NCBI RefSeq assembly: GCF_038443705.2
Contig: NZ_CP151767.2
Span: 2,471,501-2,535,500, forward strand
DNA from: Yoonia sp. SS1-5
Lineage (GTDB): Bacteria > Pseudomonadota > Alphaproteobacteria > Rhodobacterales > Rhodobacteraceae
Direction of reading: 5' to 3'
Length of the DNA: 64,000 bases
The position numbers were made by a program, and so were the translations under genes. A model generated the notes under the pieces. That model worked only from the letters and a program-made list of their open reading frames with translations. It was not told the origin of the DNA and ran no database searches. Position 1 is the first letter of the stretch, and each line of letters begins with the position of its first letter. Below are positions 26,033 to 35,029 of the stretch, piece by piece.

Positions 26033-26787
26033 CCGCTGACCTCTTTGGTGGGCGGTTTGGGTTGCGACCGGAATGTTGCCCCCTTCAGCCAGAGTTTCAG
26101 CGCCTGCCAGTGGATCAGCGTCAGCACCCTGCGCGACCCAAAGGGCCGCCGCAACAGCGCCTTCAGGATCGTCCCGTTGGTGATCGGGCGCCGCGCACCG
26201 GTGAGGGTTGCGATGACACCGCCATTCCCGCGGCTGTAGTCGATCCAGATCCCAATCTGATCCTGCTGAATGTCGAACCGAAAGACATAACCGCCCGAGA
26301 CAGGCTGAAAGGGCGACACATGCATCAACTTATCCGCTGCGATGGTCTCTTCTTTGGTAATGGCGCGTCCGTCGGGATGGCGGCACAGATAGGAATGGCG
26401 GTCCCCAAATGTATTGGTAACCTCGGCGATGATCGTTGTCAGGGTATCATCGCCATCGTAGCACAGCCAGAACGATACCGGGTTGAATACATGTCCCAGC
26501 ACGCGGGGCTGGGCCAGAAGTTCAATACGGGCCGGTTCCTTGATATCATGTGCGCGCAGCACGTTCCGAACCCATGCAGCCCCGATGCCCCACTTTGGCG
26601 GCCCGCCATGATCACGATCATGCAGCGCCATCAGATTTCCCGCATTTCGGGAAAACAGGCCGGGGGTCTGCAATGCGGCATCAGCATCCAGCAAGACATA
26701 GTCGATCGAATACCGAAAGGCATTTTTCGTGCCGCCGCGCCGACCATGATAGGTCTCACCCGCGATATGATCGACGGTGCGGATCAC
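26029..26787 (-). CDS. DUF1365 family protein
   Basis: 252 residues matching DUF1365: an N-terminal HTVYHG-like start (IAGETYHGRRGGTKNAFRYS), the long conserved block LLAQPRVLGHVFNPVSFWLCYDG, and VSPFQPVSGGYVFRFD. DUF1365 genes travel with a FAD amine-oxidase-like protein and often a cyclopropane-fatty-acid-synthase-like gene; membrane-lipid modification (for example furan fatty acids) is the known theme in Rhodobacter. Start and stop overlap both neighbours by 4 bases. Confidence 0.87.
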   Translation of the reverse strand: MIRTVDHIAGETYHGRRGGTKNAFRYSIDYVLLDADAALQTPGLFSRNAGNLMALHDRDHGGPPKWGIGAAWVRNVLRAHDIKEPARIELLAQPRVLGHVFNPVSFWLCYDGDDTLTTIIAEVTNTFGDRHSYLCRHPDGRAITKEETIAADKLMHVSPFQPVSGGYVFRFDIQQDQIGIWIDYSRGNGGVIATLTGARRPITNGTILKALLRRPFGSRRVLTLIHWQALKLWLKGATFRSQPKPPTKEVSG

Positions 26788-28082
26788 TCTGCCGCGACTT
26801 CCAGATGTTCAGCCGCATTCAGCGCGTGAACGACATCGAGCGCGCTTGATAAGCCGTCTTCGTGGAAACCATTCTTCATCCACGCGCCGCAAAACCATGT
26901 CCGGTTTGATCCGTTGATGGCAGCAGCCGTTTTTTGCGCGGCCAGCGCCTCGAGATCGTAAACCGGGTGGCGGAGGGTGACCTCATCCCAAATCAGATCT
27001 TCGCGGATAGGCCGTTTGGTATTCAACGTGACCATGAACTCATCATTCTTCAGCCAGGGCTGCAGTGAATTCATCCAATAGGTCAGGTCAATCTCGCCCC
27101 CTTGATGATCGGCATCCTCCGAATAAATCCACGAGGCCCAGACCTGTTTACGCTTGGGCATGATGGATGTGTCGGAATGCAAAACCACGGCATTGGGCTG
27201 ATAGCGGATCGCGCCAAGCACCGTTTTCTCGACCGCTGTGGCGTCAGACAGCAGTCGCAGGGTGTCGTCAGAATGGGTCGCAAACACGACCTCATCAAAC
27301 ATTTCCCACTCTCCCCCGCTTGCCTTCACCTCTACCCCAAGCGGACCACGCCGCACACCGTCGATGGGTGCGCCCAGCCGCATATCAACGCCGCGGCGGA
27401 ACATGTCTGCGCCAAGGCGGGTTACATATTGATCAGAGCCGCCATCAACCGTGTACCATTGATGCTGGCCGGTCGCGCCAAGCAACGCGTGATTGTCAAA
27501 GAATTTCAGCAGCGCATAGGCCGGGAAGTCGAGAATTTTTTCCTTGGGCGTTGACCATATCGCGCCTGAAAAGGGCAACAGGTAATGATCGCGGAAATAA
27601 TCCGACAGTTTCAGCTTTTCCAACAGTTGGCCGATCGTCAGGCTTTCGTCGCGGCTGGCCTCAAGCCCCTCGGCGTTGAACTTGAAAATATCGCGCACCA
27701 TACGCAGGAATTTGGGATTCAGCGCATTGCGCCGCTGGGCGAACAGGGCATCAAGGCTTGTCAGCGCATATTCAAGCTTGCCACCGCCAAACGATGTGCC
27801 AAAGCTCATATTGCTTTTGACGACCGGTACGTCCAGATGATCGAACAAGGCTGCCAGATTGGGATAGTTGGCATAGTTGAACACGATAAAACCGGTATCA
27901 ACGGGCTGATCGCGGTTCGGGCCCGCCATCCGGGTGCGGGCGTGACCACCCAATCGCTTTTCCGCTTCGAACAGGACAACCCGGTGGTCTTTGGCCAAGG
28001 CATGCGCAGCACCCATGCCCGAAATGCCCGCCCCAATTACCGCTACTTTTCTGGGTACGGTCGTCCCCGTTTCAAATGGCAT
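26784..28082 (-). CDS. NAD(P)/FAD-dependent oxidoreductase (amine-oxidase fold), first gene of the RpoE-linked operon
   Basis: 432 residues starting at the ATG at 28082. An N-terminal FAD motif KVAVIGAGISGMGAAHALA (about residues 11-29) is followed by LFEAEKRLGGHARTR and the conserved DTGFIVFNYANYPNLAALF. The C-terminus has WFCGAWMKNGFHEDGLSSA. It is related to phytoene-desaturase-like or amine-oxidase-like flavoproteins; homologues next to DUF1365 are thought to act on fatty acyl chains. The frame is open to 28181, but that would cross the RpoE-type promoter at 28124-28152, so the shorter start is preferred. Confidence 0.85.
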   Translation of the reverse strand: MPFETGTTVPRKVAVIGAGISGMGAAHALAKDHRVVLFEAEKRLGGHARTRMAGPNRDQPVDTGFIVFNYANYPNLAALFDHLDVPVVKSNMSFGTSFGGGKLEYALTSLDALFAQRRNALNPKFLRMVRDIFKFNAEGLEASRDESLTIGQLLEKLKLSDYFRDHYLLPFSGAIWSTPKEKILDFPAYALLKFFDNHALLGATGQHQWYTVDGGSDQYVTRLGADMFRRGVDMRLGAPIDGVRRGPLGVEVKASGGEWEMFDEVVFATHSDDTLRLLSDATAVEKTVLGAIRYQPNAVVLHSDTSIMPKRKQVWASWIYSEDADHQGGEIDLTYWMNSLQPWLKNDEFMVTLNTKRPIREDLIWDEVTLRHPVYDLEALAAQKTAAAINGSNRTWFCGAWMKNGFHEDGLSSALDVVHALNAAEHLEVAAE

Positions 28083-28123
28083 AAAAAGTTTTGCTCCGCT
28101 GCCCAGATCGTTGTTACAATAAG

Positions 28124-28152
28124 TCTTACGATCCAAAGAGATAGATGGATCA
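28124..28152 (-). promoter_or_regulatory. RpoE-type promoter of the five-gene stress operon
   Basis: On the minus strand TGATCC (28152-28147) and TAAGA (28128-28124) are separated by exactly 18 bases, as in Rhodobacter RpoE promoters responding to singlet oxygen. The predicted transcript starts about 35 bases before the ATG at 28082. Confidence 0.8.
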
Positions 28153-28173
28153 CATGAAAAAATCGTATGGTGG

Positions 28174-28203
28174 TGATCCAATCACTGATCCGGTGCGTAA
28201 TAA
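28174..28203 (+). promoter_or_regulatory. RpoE-type autoregulatory promoter of rpoE-chrR
   Basis: TGATCC at 28174-28179 is followed after 18 bases by TAATAA at 28198-28203. A second TGATCC lies at 28186, too close for the same -10. It implies a transcript starting near 28210, within or downstream of the earliest ATGs. Confidence 0.75.
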
Positions 28204-28313
28204 ACTGCATGAGCGTGGAGACCGATCTTCCTGTAATAGCGGATGCGCCGTCTGGCGTGCTTGCTTATAGTGCCGAGCGGAAGCCGACATTGAGTAGGAC
28301 TGGGAAGCCAAAG

Positions 28314-28865
28314 GTGGACACCTCTGAGACGTCAAAACGAATGGCTTGGGTCGTTCAGGTGGTTGCAGTGCGCGATAGCAAGGATCGCGCCGCCTTTGCC
28401 GAATTGTTCGCCCATTTCGCGCCACGCGTGAAGTCGTTTCTGATGAAATCGGGGGCCAGCCCGGATCTGGCAGAAGAATGCACACAGGAGGTCATGGCGA
28501 CCCTTTGGAACAAGGCACATATGTTCGACCCGGCCAAGGCAAGTGTATCCACGTGGATTTTCACAATTGCCCGAAACCGCAAGATCGACCTGCTGCGCAA
28601 ACAGCGCCGGCCTGAGCCAGAAGAATTGCCATGGGGTCCCGAGCCAGAGCCTGACCAGGCGGATGCTGTGGGACTGCAACAAGAAACGGAACAATTGGGC
28701 CAGGCGCTTGCCGCTTTGCCTGAAGAACAAAGGAAATTGATCGAAAAGGCCTATTACGGCGAATTGTCGCATAGCGAGATTGCAGCCGAAACCGGGCTAC
28801 CATTGGGAACGATCAAATCAAGGATAAGGTTGGCGCTGGAACGCTTGCGTCACGCAATGAAATGA
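28314..28865 (+). CDS. rpoE: ECF sigma factor RpoE (singlet-oxygen response)
   Basis: ECF11-type sigma factor of about 183 residues that directs the response to singlet oxygen, held inactive by ChrR. Region 2 contains FDPAKASVSTWIFTIARNRKID (DNA melting/-10 recognition); region 4 ends with GELSHSEIAAETGLPLGTIKSRIRLALERLRHAM. The start is uncertain. A GTG at 28314 behind GGGAAG gives a protein the length of Rhodobacter RpoE with a similar N-terminus (DTSETSKRMAWV). ATG 28341 and leaderless ATG 28209 are alternatives, and the latter would add 35 unconserved residues. It overlaps chrR. Confidence 0.9.
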   Translation: MDTSETSKRMAWVVQVVAVRDSKDRAAFAELFAHFAPRVKSFLMKSGASPDLAEECTQEVMATLWNKAHMFDPAKASVSTWIFTIARNRKIDLLRKQRRPEPEELPWGPEPEPDQADAVGLQQETEQLGQALAALPEEQRKLIEKAYYGELSHSEIAAETGLPLGTIKSRIRLALERLRHAMK

Positions 28866-29524
28866 TGAGTGAGATGAAACAGATAAAACACCACCTGACA
28901 GAGCCACTGTTGATGGGTTACGCGGCAGGCACCCTGCCCGAGGCTTTCAACCTGGTTGTGGCAACGCATATTTCCATGTGCGACGATTGCCGGGCTGCAC
29001 TTGCGGAATATGAGGCCGTGGGCGGCGAAGTCATGATGGATGCAGAGCCGGTGGATATCGCCGAGGACGCACTTGCCGCCACAATGGCCCTGATCGAAAC
29101 AGGTAAAGTGTTGGATACGCCAGCGTCGGCCCGCCGGCCCGACAGCCCGTTCCCAGGCCCGCTGCAGGATTACGTCCCGGGCAATCTGGAAGATGTGAAG
29201 TGGCGCAAGGTCGGCGGTGGCGTCAGTCAGATGATACTGCCCACCTCAAAAGATGCCAGTGTGCGCCTTTTGAAAATTCCGGCCGGGACTGCCGTGCCTG
29301 ATCACGGGCACCGGGGCACTGAACTGACATTGGTGCTGCAAGGTGCATTTGTGGATGAAACCGATCGGTTTGGCGCGGGCGACGTCGAGGTCGCGAACGA
29401 AGATCTGCATCACACACCGGTCGCCGAAGAAGGGGTAGATTGCATCTGCCTTGCTGCGACGGACGCGCCCTTGCGCTTTAACGGATTGCTACCGCGTATC
29501 GCCCAACGTTTCGTACGGATCTAA
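28862..29524 (+). CDS. chrR: Zinc-binding anti-sigma factor ChrR
   Basis: 220 residues. The N-terminal anti-sigma domain has a zinc-binding His-x3-Cys-x2-Cys (H36, C40, C43) and an upstream His (H10/H11) as fourth ligand. The C-terminal cupin domain (PDHGHRGTELTLVLQGAFVDE, about residues 145-165) senses singlet oxygen in the Rhodobacter protein and drives release of RpoE. The ATG overlaps the rpoE stop, giving coupled, balanced synthesis. A strong terminator follows. Confidence 0.93.
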   Translation: MMSEMKQIKHHLTEPLLMGYAAGTLPEAFNLVVATHISMCDDCRAALAEYEAVGGEVMMDAEPVDIAEDALAATMALIETGKVLDTPASARRPDSPFPGPLQDYVPGNLEDVKWRKVGGGVSQMILPTSKDASVRLLKIPAGTAVPDHGHRGTELTLVLQGAFVDETDRFGAGDVEVANEDLHHTPVAEEGVDCICLAATDAPLRFNGLLPRIAQRFVRI

Positions 29525-29546
29525 ATATTCCCAAGGCCACTCAGCC

Positions 29547-29575
29547 AGACCCCGCCATCCGGCGGGGTCTTTTTT
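29547..29575 (+). terminator. Rho-independent terminator after chrR
   Basis: A 10-bp perfect stem (AGACCCCGCC / GGCGGGGTCT) with loop ATCC is followed by a run of T. Confidence 0.92.
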
Positions 29576-29752
29576 GTGTGGACTACTGTCAAGTGCACTT
29601 CTCGATACCTGTCCATTCGCTGCACAGGACGATTGGCCGAAGATGCCATTGAATCCTCTATTGGCTGGTGGGGGAGAGTTGCGCCAATGCCTTGGCCGGT
29701 TATCGACAACTGAATTCCACCAGTCCTGATCGCATGTTAAGTAACTCAGCCT

Positions 29753-30541
29753 TTACAACGAGAGGTTCGTCCAACACGGGCACATCATCAAAATGCAGCG
29801 TACCTCTGTTGGTGCCGGAGCAGAAGTCAATCTACCAAACTGATTTAGCGAAAGCTGATTCTGAGCAGCAAGAGAGCGCAAATTTGCGTAGTGGGAAATC
29901 TCTGTCCTAGAAACTACGACAAACTTGCCGTTAGTAAAGCTTTCGGTGAAATCCTCAAACCGTAGCGACAACTCGTTTTCGCTAAAGAAACGGATAGCTT
30001 TGCCGGGATCACAACTTGCAAGATTTACTACCTGCCTCTCATCCAACGTGAGGTCAGAACTGGGTTGCACCTGAACCCCACGGCAAGCGAGGCTAACTTT
30101 TTGGTCTGCGGACGGTGGCATGGTGCCGGGAAAAGGCCACCTCAGGCTCAACAGCAGCGACCGTCCCGGCGTGTGTATGATTAGTTCAAATCGGTCGTCA
30201 CGCTTTTGAGAGAGGGATATCGGTCGGTCTAATCGGCAGTCAGAGAAGTCTATGCCCTGTAAAAATTCAGCTTCGAACCGCCACTCTGACAGACTGCGGG
30301 ACTGATCTGTCAAAGTCATCCAACACTCAGTAGAACCAACCCTGTACGACAACCATATTGCGCCACCATCCTGCTCAGAAAACATATACAACTCTGCGGA
30401 AGCGCTCCCAGCAGCATTGGACCCTTGGAAGAAATTCGGTTTATTGCCAACCATCAGCCCGAGGATTTGATCTTGGGTTTGAGCAAGGCTGGTTTGGCAA
30501 GAAAATATGAGCAGCAAGCTCACAACAAACGACTTTAACAC
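29753..30541 (-). CDS. Secreted hypothetical protein (unrecognised)
   Basis: 262 residues with a convincing signal peptide (MLKSFVVSLLLIFSCQTSLA, cleavage after SLA). The mature part has no motif I recognise; it is rich in strands and Ser/Asp and has several Cys (STECWMTLT, FSDCRLD, SLACRGVQ, LASCDPG) that may form disulfides, consistent with a periplasmic location. The last 15 residues (RCILMMCPCWTNLSL) look unlike the rest, so the 3' end may be frameshifted or truncated. Base composition is more AT-rich than the neighbouring operons, suggesting transferred DNA. Confidence 0.6.
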   Translation of the reverse strand: MLKSFVVSLLLIFSCQTSLAQTQDQILGLMVGNKPNFFQGSNAAGSASAELYMFSEQDGGAIWLSYRVGSTECWMTLTDQSRSLSEWRFEAEFLQGIDFSDCRLDRPISLSQKRDDRFELIIHTPGRSLLLSLRWPFPGTMPPSADQKVSLACRGVQVQPSSDLTLDERQVVNLASCDPGKAIRFFSENELSLRFEDFTESFTNGKFVVVSRTEISHYANLRSLAAQNQLSLNQFGRLTSAPAPTEVRCILMMCPCWTNLSL

Positions 30542-31028
30542 TGGGTCTTATCCTCAATTATTAGAACTGAACTGGCGGGATATTCATCCTGCCATACGCT
30601 CGGGCGCTGGACAAAGGACAAACCACGCCAAAAGGTTTTTCTGGGCAACGAAATGTTTCTTTGATCTCCGTAGTGGCAGCGACAAAAATGTTGAGAAACT
30701 CGAAGATCGGAAACATCATGCTTGCAACGGCCAATCCTTAGAAAAGCGACCTTCGCTGGATCGGTTGCCCATCCGGAGCGCAATCCGGTGGGTTCGTCAA
30801 ACCAAAAGCGAGCGGACCACCACCCGTGATTACGCATTCGACTGATGGCGGTCATGAGAACGAAAGTAATCGGCTCCTTCACCTTTTGATGAAGGACTCT
30901 TTGGCGTCAGAGTTGTTACCCGGTCTGCGTAAGCCTTTTCTTATTCGTGCCTGTCAGGATGCAGGATCACCAAGTACCGTTTTCGGTACGCGCCGGTTGA
31001 TGAGGGTGCCGCCCTTTTTTGTTGTCGG
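30542..31028. other. Intergenic region between the secreted protein and the IS110 remnant
   Basis: About 490 bases of lower GC with no convincing gene. Short frames on both strands lack ribosome sites and recognisable sequence. It includes a perfect hairpin at 30974-30989 and presumably one end of the insertion element. Confidence 0.55.
30974..30989. repeat. Perfect inverted repeat in the presumed IS110 3' flank
   Basis: GTACCG-TTTT-CGGTAC, 6-bp perfect arms, about 40 bases downstream of the transposase stop. It may be part of a structured noncoding end of the element; no T-tract makes it a clear terminator on either strand. Confidence 0.35.
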
Positions 31029-32123
31029 TTATCCCGACCAGGCCCCGCGCGCGACACCCTCGACTGGCGAAGGCGGCGTTTCCACCGTCATGCGCCAGAG
31101 CTTGATCGCGAGCTTGCGGGCGACGGCGACAATGGCCTTCTGCCCGATCCCATGCTTCGCGAAATGATGATTGTAGATGGCCTTAGCTTCTGGATCGCGC
31201 CAGGTCCATTGCCACGCGGCCTCGACAAGAATGCCGCGCAAGCGTTTTTGTCCAACCGGGCGCAGCTTTGCCCGCGCTTTGCTGTTGCCGCTTTGGCTGA
31301 CCACTGGTGCGAGCCCAAGATATGAGGTGACTTCTTCCGCCCGGTTGAAGCGCTCTGGTGAAAACAGTTCAGCGAGAAAATGCGACGCCGCAGTCTCCCC
31401 CACCCCAATGATGGACGTCAGCCGTTTGAAACGGTCAGGATGCATCCGCATCGTTGCTGTCCTGATCTCAGCACGCAGCAGCTTGTCCTCGGAAAGTAGG
31501 AAAAGATACTCGCGGACCATCGAGGCAAGTGCCATACGGTGCTGGGGTGGGATCGGCAGTGCTGACAGGTCGTCGGACGCCGCCAATGACCACTTCTGTA
31601 GGCTTGGAGGTTCGTCGATACCGGAGGCCAGAAGAAAGCCTTTGATCTTCTGTTCGATCTTGCCTCGACTTTCCGCGATCCGCTTCCGCCGCCGAACAAG
31701 GGCGCGATAGCCTTCCTACTCGACGGTGGGAATGGCAATCGGGCGCAGCAAACCCCGCGCGAAATAGTTCGCCAGCTTCACTGCATCAATACGGTCAGTC
31801 TTGGCCGCCGCTGCGTAACCGCGTGGAATGCGAGAAGCAGCAATCACGGAGACTGCGAAACCTGCCCGCTCCAAGGCACGCGACAAGGCGAACCCCGTCG
31901 GACCCGATTCATACACGACATGCGCGATCTGACATCCAAGCCCTGACAGTTGATCGGCCAGCGCCTCTTGGCCGGATGGACAAGTATAGGTCTCTACGAT
32001 CCCGTCTTCTGGATCGAACAGCGCAACTGAATAAGTCTTCTTGTGGACATCAAGACCGACATAGATCGGACGATCTTCGACGGCTGCTAGAAACCGCGAA
32101 ATACGTGTTGCTTTCTTGACGAT
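31029..32123 (-). pseudogene. IS110-family transposase, broken by one amber codon
   Basis: The minus-strand frame from 32123 to 31029 encodes about 364 residues of an IS110-type DEDD recombinase. The N-terminal catalytic region has PIYVGLDVHKKTYSVALFD and AKTDRIDAVKLANYF (two of the acidic residues). The C-terminal Transposase_20 region has LTSIIGVGETAASHFLAELF and LAPVVSQSGNSKARAKLRP. It is interrupted by a TAG at 31716-31718 between VE and EGYRAL; the frame is otherwise continuous. The N-terminal codon after the ribosome site AAGGAG is ATC where a start is expected, so the start may also be damaged. IS110 elements leave no clear terminal repeats, and I could not fix the ends. Confidence 0.85.
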
Positions 32124-32225
32124 GCTGGAAACTCCTTGGTTGGGAATGTTCCGGCATCGCAGCAGTCAGCCGCGCCGCCGTCCAGCATGGTATTTTTTGT
32201 GCGGACAGGTGTTGGGGTCAGGACC

Positions 32226-33230
32226 CTAAGGTTGGTTTTCGGGCGCCATCTCATTTGCCAACCACTTGCTTGGGCTACTGCCCGCAATCCGCAGGAACTC
32301 ACGGTTAAAATTGGATTTTGTGTTAAAGCCACAAGACAGCATTGCAGATGTAACACTTTCGCCGTCTATCAACGCCTTTTGGGCCGCGGCAATCCGTGCG
32401 TCGTTGACATAGCGCGATACGTTTTCGCCGGTTTCTTGGTTGATTATCGTGGAAAGGGTTTTTGCAGGCACGCCAAGTTTGCGTGACAGGCGCAAGAGCG
32501 TGAGGTCAGGATCAAGGTAGGGGCGATGATCCTCCATATATGTCTGAACACGCTTCCATACCTGTTGCTCGGCTTCGGTGCTGCTCGTGCGTCGTGGCTC
32601 TTCCTGGTTCGTCTCTTCCGCTCGCAAATGGTCCGACAGGCTGATGATCCCGATCAGTAGCAGATTCCCAATCGAAAAAAGACTGATGATCCAAGGCCGC
32701 AGATGTTCAAAGCCCCCGGCGATTGCGGCAACAATCAAAACATCGCTGAACGCAGAAACAATCAAGGCTGCGCCAATCACTTGCCAGATGCGCGAGGGCA
32801 GATTGCCGTCCACCAGAAAGCTGCGCGGTTGTGCGTCTGGACCCTTGCGGGACAGAAACAGGATGGCACAACCATAGACGGCAAATGTACCCGGCACGAA
32901 GATATCCAGAAAGCGCGGGGCGGTGATGAGGGCTGCAACTGCAGTTAGTGGCCCCAGCAGGTGAAGCAGGTCCGAACGATTGGCAGGCCGTACAGCCGTC
33001 CACTGAAAAGCGCACCACGCTATGGGCGGAACCAGCGTTGCTGTGATCGGCTGAACAAACCGCATGCCGGGTACGTGATAATGCTGCGCAAGTGCCAGGA
33101 TTGCTGTTTGCAATGCACAGGCTGCGAGCAGGATCGCAATCGGGCTGAGCGTTCCGCGCGTGACCCAAAGGCGGATAAACAGGAACATCAAGACAGCTGA
33201 TGCAAATACGGGGATGGGCAAGCTTGGCAT
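32226..33230 (-). CDS. AraC-family regulator with an N-terminal membrane domain
   Basis: 334 residues. The N-terminal about 210 residues hold six or seven hydrophobic helices (for example PVFASAVLMFLFIRLWV and TFAVYGCAILFLS). The C-terminal about 110 residues are an AraC DNA-binding domain with two HTH motifs: LTLLRLSRKLGVPAKTLSTIIN and VTSAMLSCGFNTKSNFNREF, then GSSPSKWL. Such proteins are membrane-bound one-component sensors; the ligand is unknown. It is divergent from the hydrolase at 33375, with a 15-bp perfect dyad between them, so it probably controls that gene and itself. Confidence 0.88.
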   Translation of the reverse strand: MPSLPIPVFASAVLMFLFIRLWVTRGTLSPIAILLAACALQTAILALAQHYHVPGMRFVQPITATLVPPIAWCAFQWTAVRPANRSDLLHLLGPLTAVAALITAPRFLDIFVPGTFAVYGCAILFLSRKGPDAQPRSFLVDGNLPSRIWQVIGAALIVSAFSDVLIVAAIAGGFEHLRPWIISLFSIGNLLLIGIISLSDHLRAEETNQEEPRRTSSTEAEQQVWKRVQTYMEDHRPYLDPDLTLLRLSRKLGVPAKTLSTIINQETGENVSRYVNDARIAAAQKALIDGESVTSAMLSCGFNTKSNFNREFLRIAGSSPSKWLANEMAPENQP

Positions 33231-33265
33231 GAGACACCGACGTTGTAATCAGTTCGGATGTGTTA

Positions 33266-33308
33266 GTCCTAAAACCGGATCGTGACGACCTAAATCCGGT
33301 TTTAGGAC
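33266..33308. promoter_or_regulatory. 15-bp perfect dyad between the AraC-type regulator and the hydrolase
   Basis: GTCCTAAAACCGGAT (33266-33280) and its exact reverse complement ATCCGGTTTTAGGAC (33294-33308) flank a 13-base spacer. It lies 36 bases upstream of the regulator start and 67 upstream of the hydrolase start, an ideal place for a shared operator. A cruciform or RNA-hairpin role is less likely, as no T-tract follows. Confidence 0.7.
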
Positions 33309-33374
33309 GCCAGCCCGTCGTCGCGTCCTGCATCACTCGTGTCAGAAACGATGACTTGGTTGGAGTGAGACCCT

Positions 33375-34388
33375 ATGAAAAATATTGCAGTGACTATGGC
33401 ACTACTGGGCGCTGCGTCCAGTGTGATGGCCGACCCTGCGGGCTTGAGGATGATGGAAATCGACATGCCGCATCACGGCAGTCAGGCGGGTATATCGATC
33501 TGGTATCCCACCGGTGGTGGCGGTGATGTAAAGGTTGTTGCCGAAAACCCGGTTTTCTACGGGGTTGATGCGGCAATCGACGCAGACGTAAAGAACGGCA
33601 CCCATCCCATTGTGATGTTCAGCCATGGCATGGGTGGCACGACACGGGCGCAGGCCTGGCTTGCATCCGGTCTTGCCGCGCGGGGGGCGATTGTGGTGTC
33701 CGTAAATCATCCAAATTCAACATGGGGTGACTTCGACATGTCCAAGGGGGTGAACCACTGGACACGGGTTGCGGATCTGTCTGTCGCACTGGATCGGTTG
33801 TTGGCTGATCCGGCTTTCGAGACCCATGTTGATAGGTCGCGGATCATGGCCGCCGGGTTTTCATATGGCGGTTGGACCGCGCTTTCGATGGGGGGCATCA
33901 CAGGCAACCACGCGGGGATTGTGGCGACATGCACGGCCCATTTGGATGAAATGGCGGCTTGTGACACCCTCTTGTGTGAAGGTGTTAACATGCAAGGGAT
34001 CGACGCAAATGTCTGGAATGCCAGCTATGCAGACGCGCGGATCACACATGTAACGGCGATTGATCCGGGGTTCGTTTGGGGGCTGACAGCGCCCGATGTG
34101 GCCGGACTTGTGCCGAACCTGCATATGATCGGCTTTGGCGGTCCTCTCGACCGGATGAGCGCCACAAATTTTGATGACAGTGGCCTGACAGCTCTTTTGC
34201 CGAACGCAAAGGTGACGCGCTTTGACCCTGCCTTTCACTTCACTGCAATGCCGTTGTGCAAACCCGCCGCCGCAAAAATCCTCGAGGAGGAAGACGACGA
34301 CCCGGTGTGTACAGACCCTGCCGGAACTGATCGGGCGGCAGTGCATTCCGAAATCATCAGCATTATCGCGGAAGAGCTTGATCTGTGA
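33375..34388 (+). CDS. Secreted alpha/beta hydrolase (dienelactone hydrolase/PAF-acetylhydrolase-like)
   Basis: 337 residues with a signal peptide (MKNIAVTMALLGAASSVMA, cleavage near residue 19). The alpha/beta-hydrolase core shows IVMFSHGMGGTTRAQ (oxyanion region), the nucleophile elbow MAAGFSYGGWTALS with catalytic Ser, and a likely acid/His downstream (FDPAFHFTAMP). A GATCC-free ribosome site (GGAGTGAGA) precedes the ATG. Cysteines at ATCTAHL, ACDTLLCEG and DPVCTD may form disulfides in the periplasm. The substrate is unknown; it is probably regulated by the adjacent AraC-type sensor. Confidence 0.85.
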   Translation: MKNIAVTMALLGAASSVMADPAGLRMMEIDMPHHGSQAGISIWYPTGGGGDVKVVAENPVFYGVDAAIDADVKNGTHPIVMFSHGMGGTTRAQAWLASGLAARGAIVVSVNHPNSTWGDFDMSKGVNHWTRVADLSVALDRLLADPAFETHVDRSRIMAAGFSYGGWTALSMGGITGNHAGIVATCTAHLDEMAACDTLLCEGVNMQGIDANVWNASYADARITHVTAIDPGFVWGLTAPDVAGLVPNLHMIGFGGPLDRMSATNFDDSGLTALLPNAKVTRFDPAFHFTAMPLCKPAAAKILEEEDDDPVCTDPAGTDRAAVHSEIISIIAEELDL

Positions 34389-35029
34389 ATACAGCTGCCG
34401 TTCAGCGCATTAAGTTAGACGGCAGGTTTGTCCTTAGGTTGGGTGGAAACGATCAGTGTTTCGGCGATTGCCTTGGTGTTGGGTCGCTTGGTCCGTATTT
34501 GGTAAACCCATTGACTGTGGCGCACGGGATTTGGTCCGAGGATTGTTCCGACGGCATTCGGACGCTTTTTAGGCAGTGGCCGGGCGAGGCGACTGCCTTT
34601 CAACCCCTCATCGCAGCGACCAAGGCGGGAACCCCGAAAACCTTCGGAACGCCGGTCATTTTGCAGGCAAGGCCGTCTCGGTGGCGAGGTTTTTCAATTT
34701 TCGCAATTTGAACGGCGTCGCACCCATCGAGGACTTGATCATGCCGCAGACAATCAGTGGGGGGCGGTCCAACCGCTGCTGTGCCCTCGCAAAAACATCC
34801 TTATGTTCCCATCAGCGCGTGTGGCGCTGCTTGGTGATTGTGCATTTGTCTTTGACGACACAGTCAGCACCGGGGCTCGACCAGTAAATCCTGACGGCGT
34901 TGCCGTGCTTTAGGGCCGTGGACCGATGGATCGGTTTCTCGTCCGCCCGGCAGATGTCGACGTCAGCTTACGCATCATGGGCAAAACTGACCGAACCATT
35001 CGGACGCCGTGGACGAGCTGGCCCTGACC
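34389..35029. other. Gene-free stretch, possibly degenerate DNA
   Basis: About 640 bases without a supportable gene. Short frames occur on both strands (for example a 62-residue basic minus-strand frame at 34415-34603), but none has a clear start or recognisable family. Given the pseudogenes on both sides, it may be decayed mobile DNA; this is a guess. Confidence 0.5.

Noticed and set aside
25924..26829. A 301-codon plus-strand open frame opposite the DUF1365 gene
   Set aside because: Antisense shadow of a conserved gene, with no family motif.
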